DNA from: Bacteroidota bacterium
GTDB lineage: Bacteria > Bacteroidota > Bacteroidia > Chitinophagales > Chitinophagaceae
Length of the DNA: 7,650 nt
Reading direction: 5' to 3'
Assembly: GCA_023429825.1 (NCBI GenBank)
Contig: JAEZDC010000087.1
Location: 1-7,650 of the forward strand
Part shown: positions 7,393-7,650 of the stretch, in pieces
Layout of the letters: each line of letters opens with the position of its first letter
Numbering within the stretch: the first letter of the stretch is position 1
Position numbers and translations under genes: made by a program
Notes under the pieces: model-generated
The model's input: only the letters and a program-made list of their open reading frames with translations
Database searches by the model: none
What the model was told of the DNA's origin: nothing

Positions 7393-7555
7393 ATCTTAAT
7401 ATGTCCACACATACCACTGGTGTACTACGGTAAAAGGTTCCATCTCAAGGATCGGCTTGTCGTACCCTCGGTAAGCACCGTTAACTAAATACCTTTTACA
7501 GGGTAGCCTGCACTATTCATCCTGCTCCTAAATTACTGCCCTAATCTATACCCGC
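7393..7555 (+). promoter_or_regulatory. Leader region upstream of the right-edge gene
   Basis: Non-coding stretch between the barrel-gene terminator and the ATG at 7556. Because that terminator is strong, a promoter for the next gene is expected here. TACCTTTT at 7490-7497 resembles the Bacteroidota -7 element TAnnTTTG, but the nearest upstream TTG (7457-7459) is 30 bp away, too far for a normal spacing. The foldback at 7418-7515 takes up most of the region. Confidence 0.35.
7418..7515 (+). ncRNA. Long foldback in the leader of the next gene (structured 5' UTR or inverted-repeat element)
   Basis: GTAAAAGGT (7430-7438) pairs perfectly with ACCTTTTAC (7491-7499). The helix continues outward after a small internal loop with CTAC (7425-7428) and GTAG (7503-7506), then GTGTA (7420-7424) with TGCAC (7509-7513) after a two-base bulge. 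In all there are about 18 pairs, one of them G-T, enclosing 52 bases. Within the loop, CGGT (7469-7472) and ACCG (7477-7480) form a small hairpin on AAGC. There is no T-tract after the stem, so it is not a normal terminator. It ends about 40 bp before the next ATG. It matches no riboswitch I can name; it could be a regulatory leader or a small inverted-repeat element. Confidence 0.35.
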
Positions 7556-7650
7556 ATGTCAAGGCTACTATCACTCTGTTCCTTTTTGCTCGCCACACTT
7601 TTTGTTGCCGGGCAGCCCACCGATTTCACACCACTGCCCATCGGTCAACC
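7556..7650 (+). CDS. N-terminal fragment of an exported protein of unknown function
   Basis: An ATG at 7556 opens a frame of 31 codons that runs off the window. It reads MSRLLSLCSFLLATLFVAGQ and then PTDFTPLPIGQ. The first 19-20 residues have a basic start, a hydrophobic core and a small-residue cleavage region (VAGQ), which is a good Sec signal peptide; the cysteine at position 8 is not in a lipobox. The mature part is too short to assign to a family. It follows a terminator and a leader of about 160 bp, so it is probably transcribed separately from the barrel gene. The start is supported by the signal peptide beginning at this Met, not by a ribosome binding site. Confidence 0.6.
   Translation, partial: MSRLLSLCSFLLATLFVAGQPTDFTPLPIGQ

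Noticed and set aside
7340..7400. TPP-riboswitch-like or tRNA-like look of the AACCTG-rich segment
   Set aside because: There is no THI-box CTGATGAG element and no acceptor/T-arm geometry; the hairpin plus T-tract fits a terminator fully.

Overview
The window looks like chromosomal DNA of a Bacteroidota bacterium, probably in or near the Chitinophagaceae. The evidence is a pectin-degrading gene cluster of Bacteroidota type, a TonB-receptor-like barrel protein with an N-terminal carboxypeptidase-regulatory-like domain, start codons without clear Shine-Dalgarno sequences, AT-rich leaders and moderate GC. The family-level placement is an inference from style, not from a marker gene.

Layout: on the minus strand, positions 4502 down to 1 carry three secreted pectin enzymes in a row: a GH28 polygalacturonase, a GH105 unsaturated galacturonyl/rhamnogalacturonyl hydrolase with an extra C-terminal DUF4350/GATase-like domain, and a CE8 pectinesterase cut by the window edge. 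They lie 79 bp apart and then overlap by 4 bp (GTGA), so they look like one operon read from the 4503-4889 intergenic region. That region holds a tandem 12-bp repeat with a LacI-type CG-centred core, an inverted copy of the same core nearer the GH28 start, and a 10-bp palindrome nearer the other gene. On the plus strand, 4890-7334 encodes an 814-residue outer-membrane TonB-receptor-like protein of the OMP_b-brl_3 type, followed by a clear intrinsic terminator. A further leader of about 160 bp with a long foldback precedes the start of another exported protein, truncated at the right edge (7556-7650).

How the genes fit together: the esterase would remove methyl groups from homogalacturonan, the GH28 would hydrolyse the de-esterified galacturonan, and the GH105 would remove the unsaturated uronic acid left at the non-reducing end by a pectate or rhamnogalacturonan lyase encoded elsewhere. 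No SusC/SusD pair is visible, so a link between the divergent barrel protein and pectin uptake is only a possibility.

No mobile element, CRISPR array, tRNA or rRNA was seen. The window is mostly a recognisable pectin locus. Its least explained parts are the repeated operator-like sites, the extra domain on the GH105, the altered active-site motifs of the esterase, and the foldback leader at 7418-7515.
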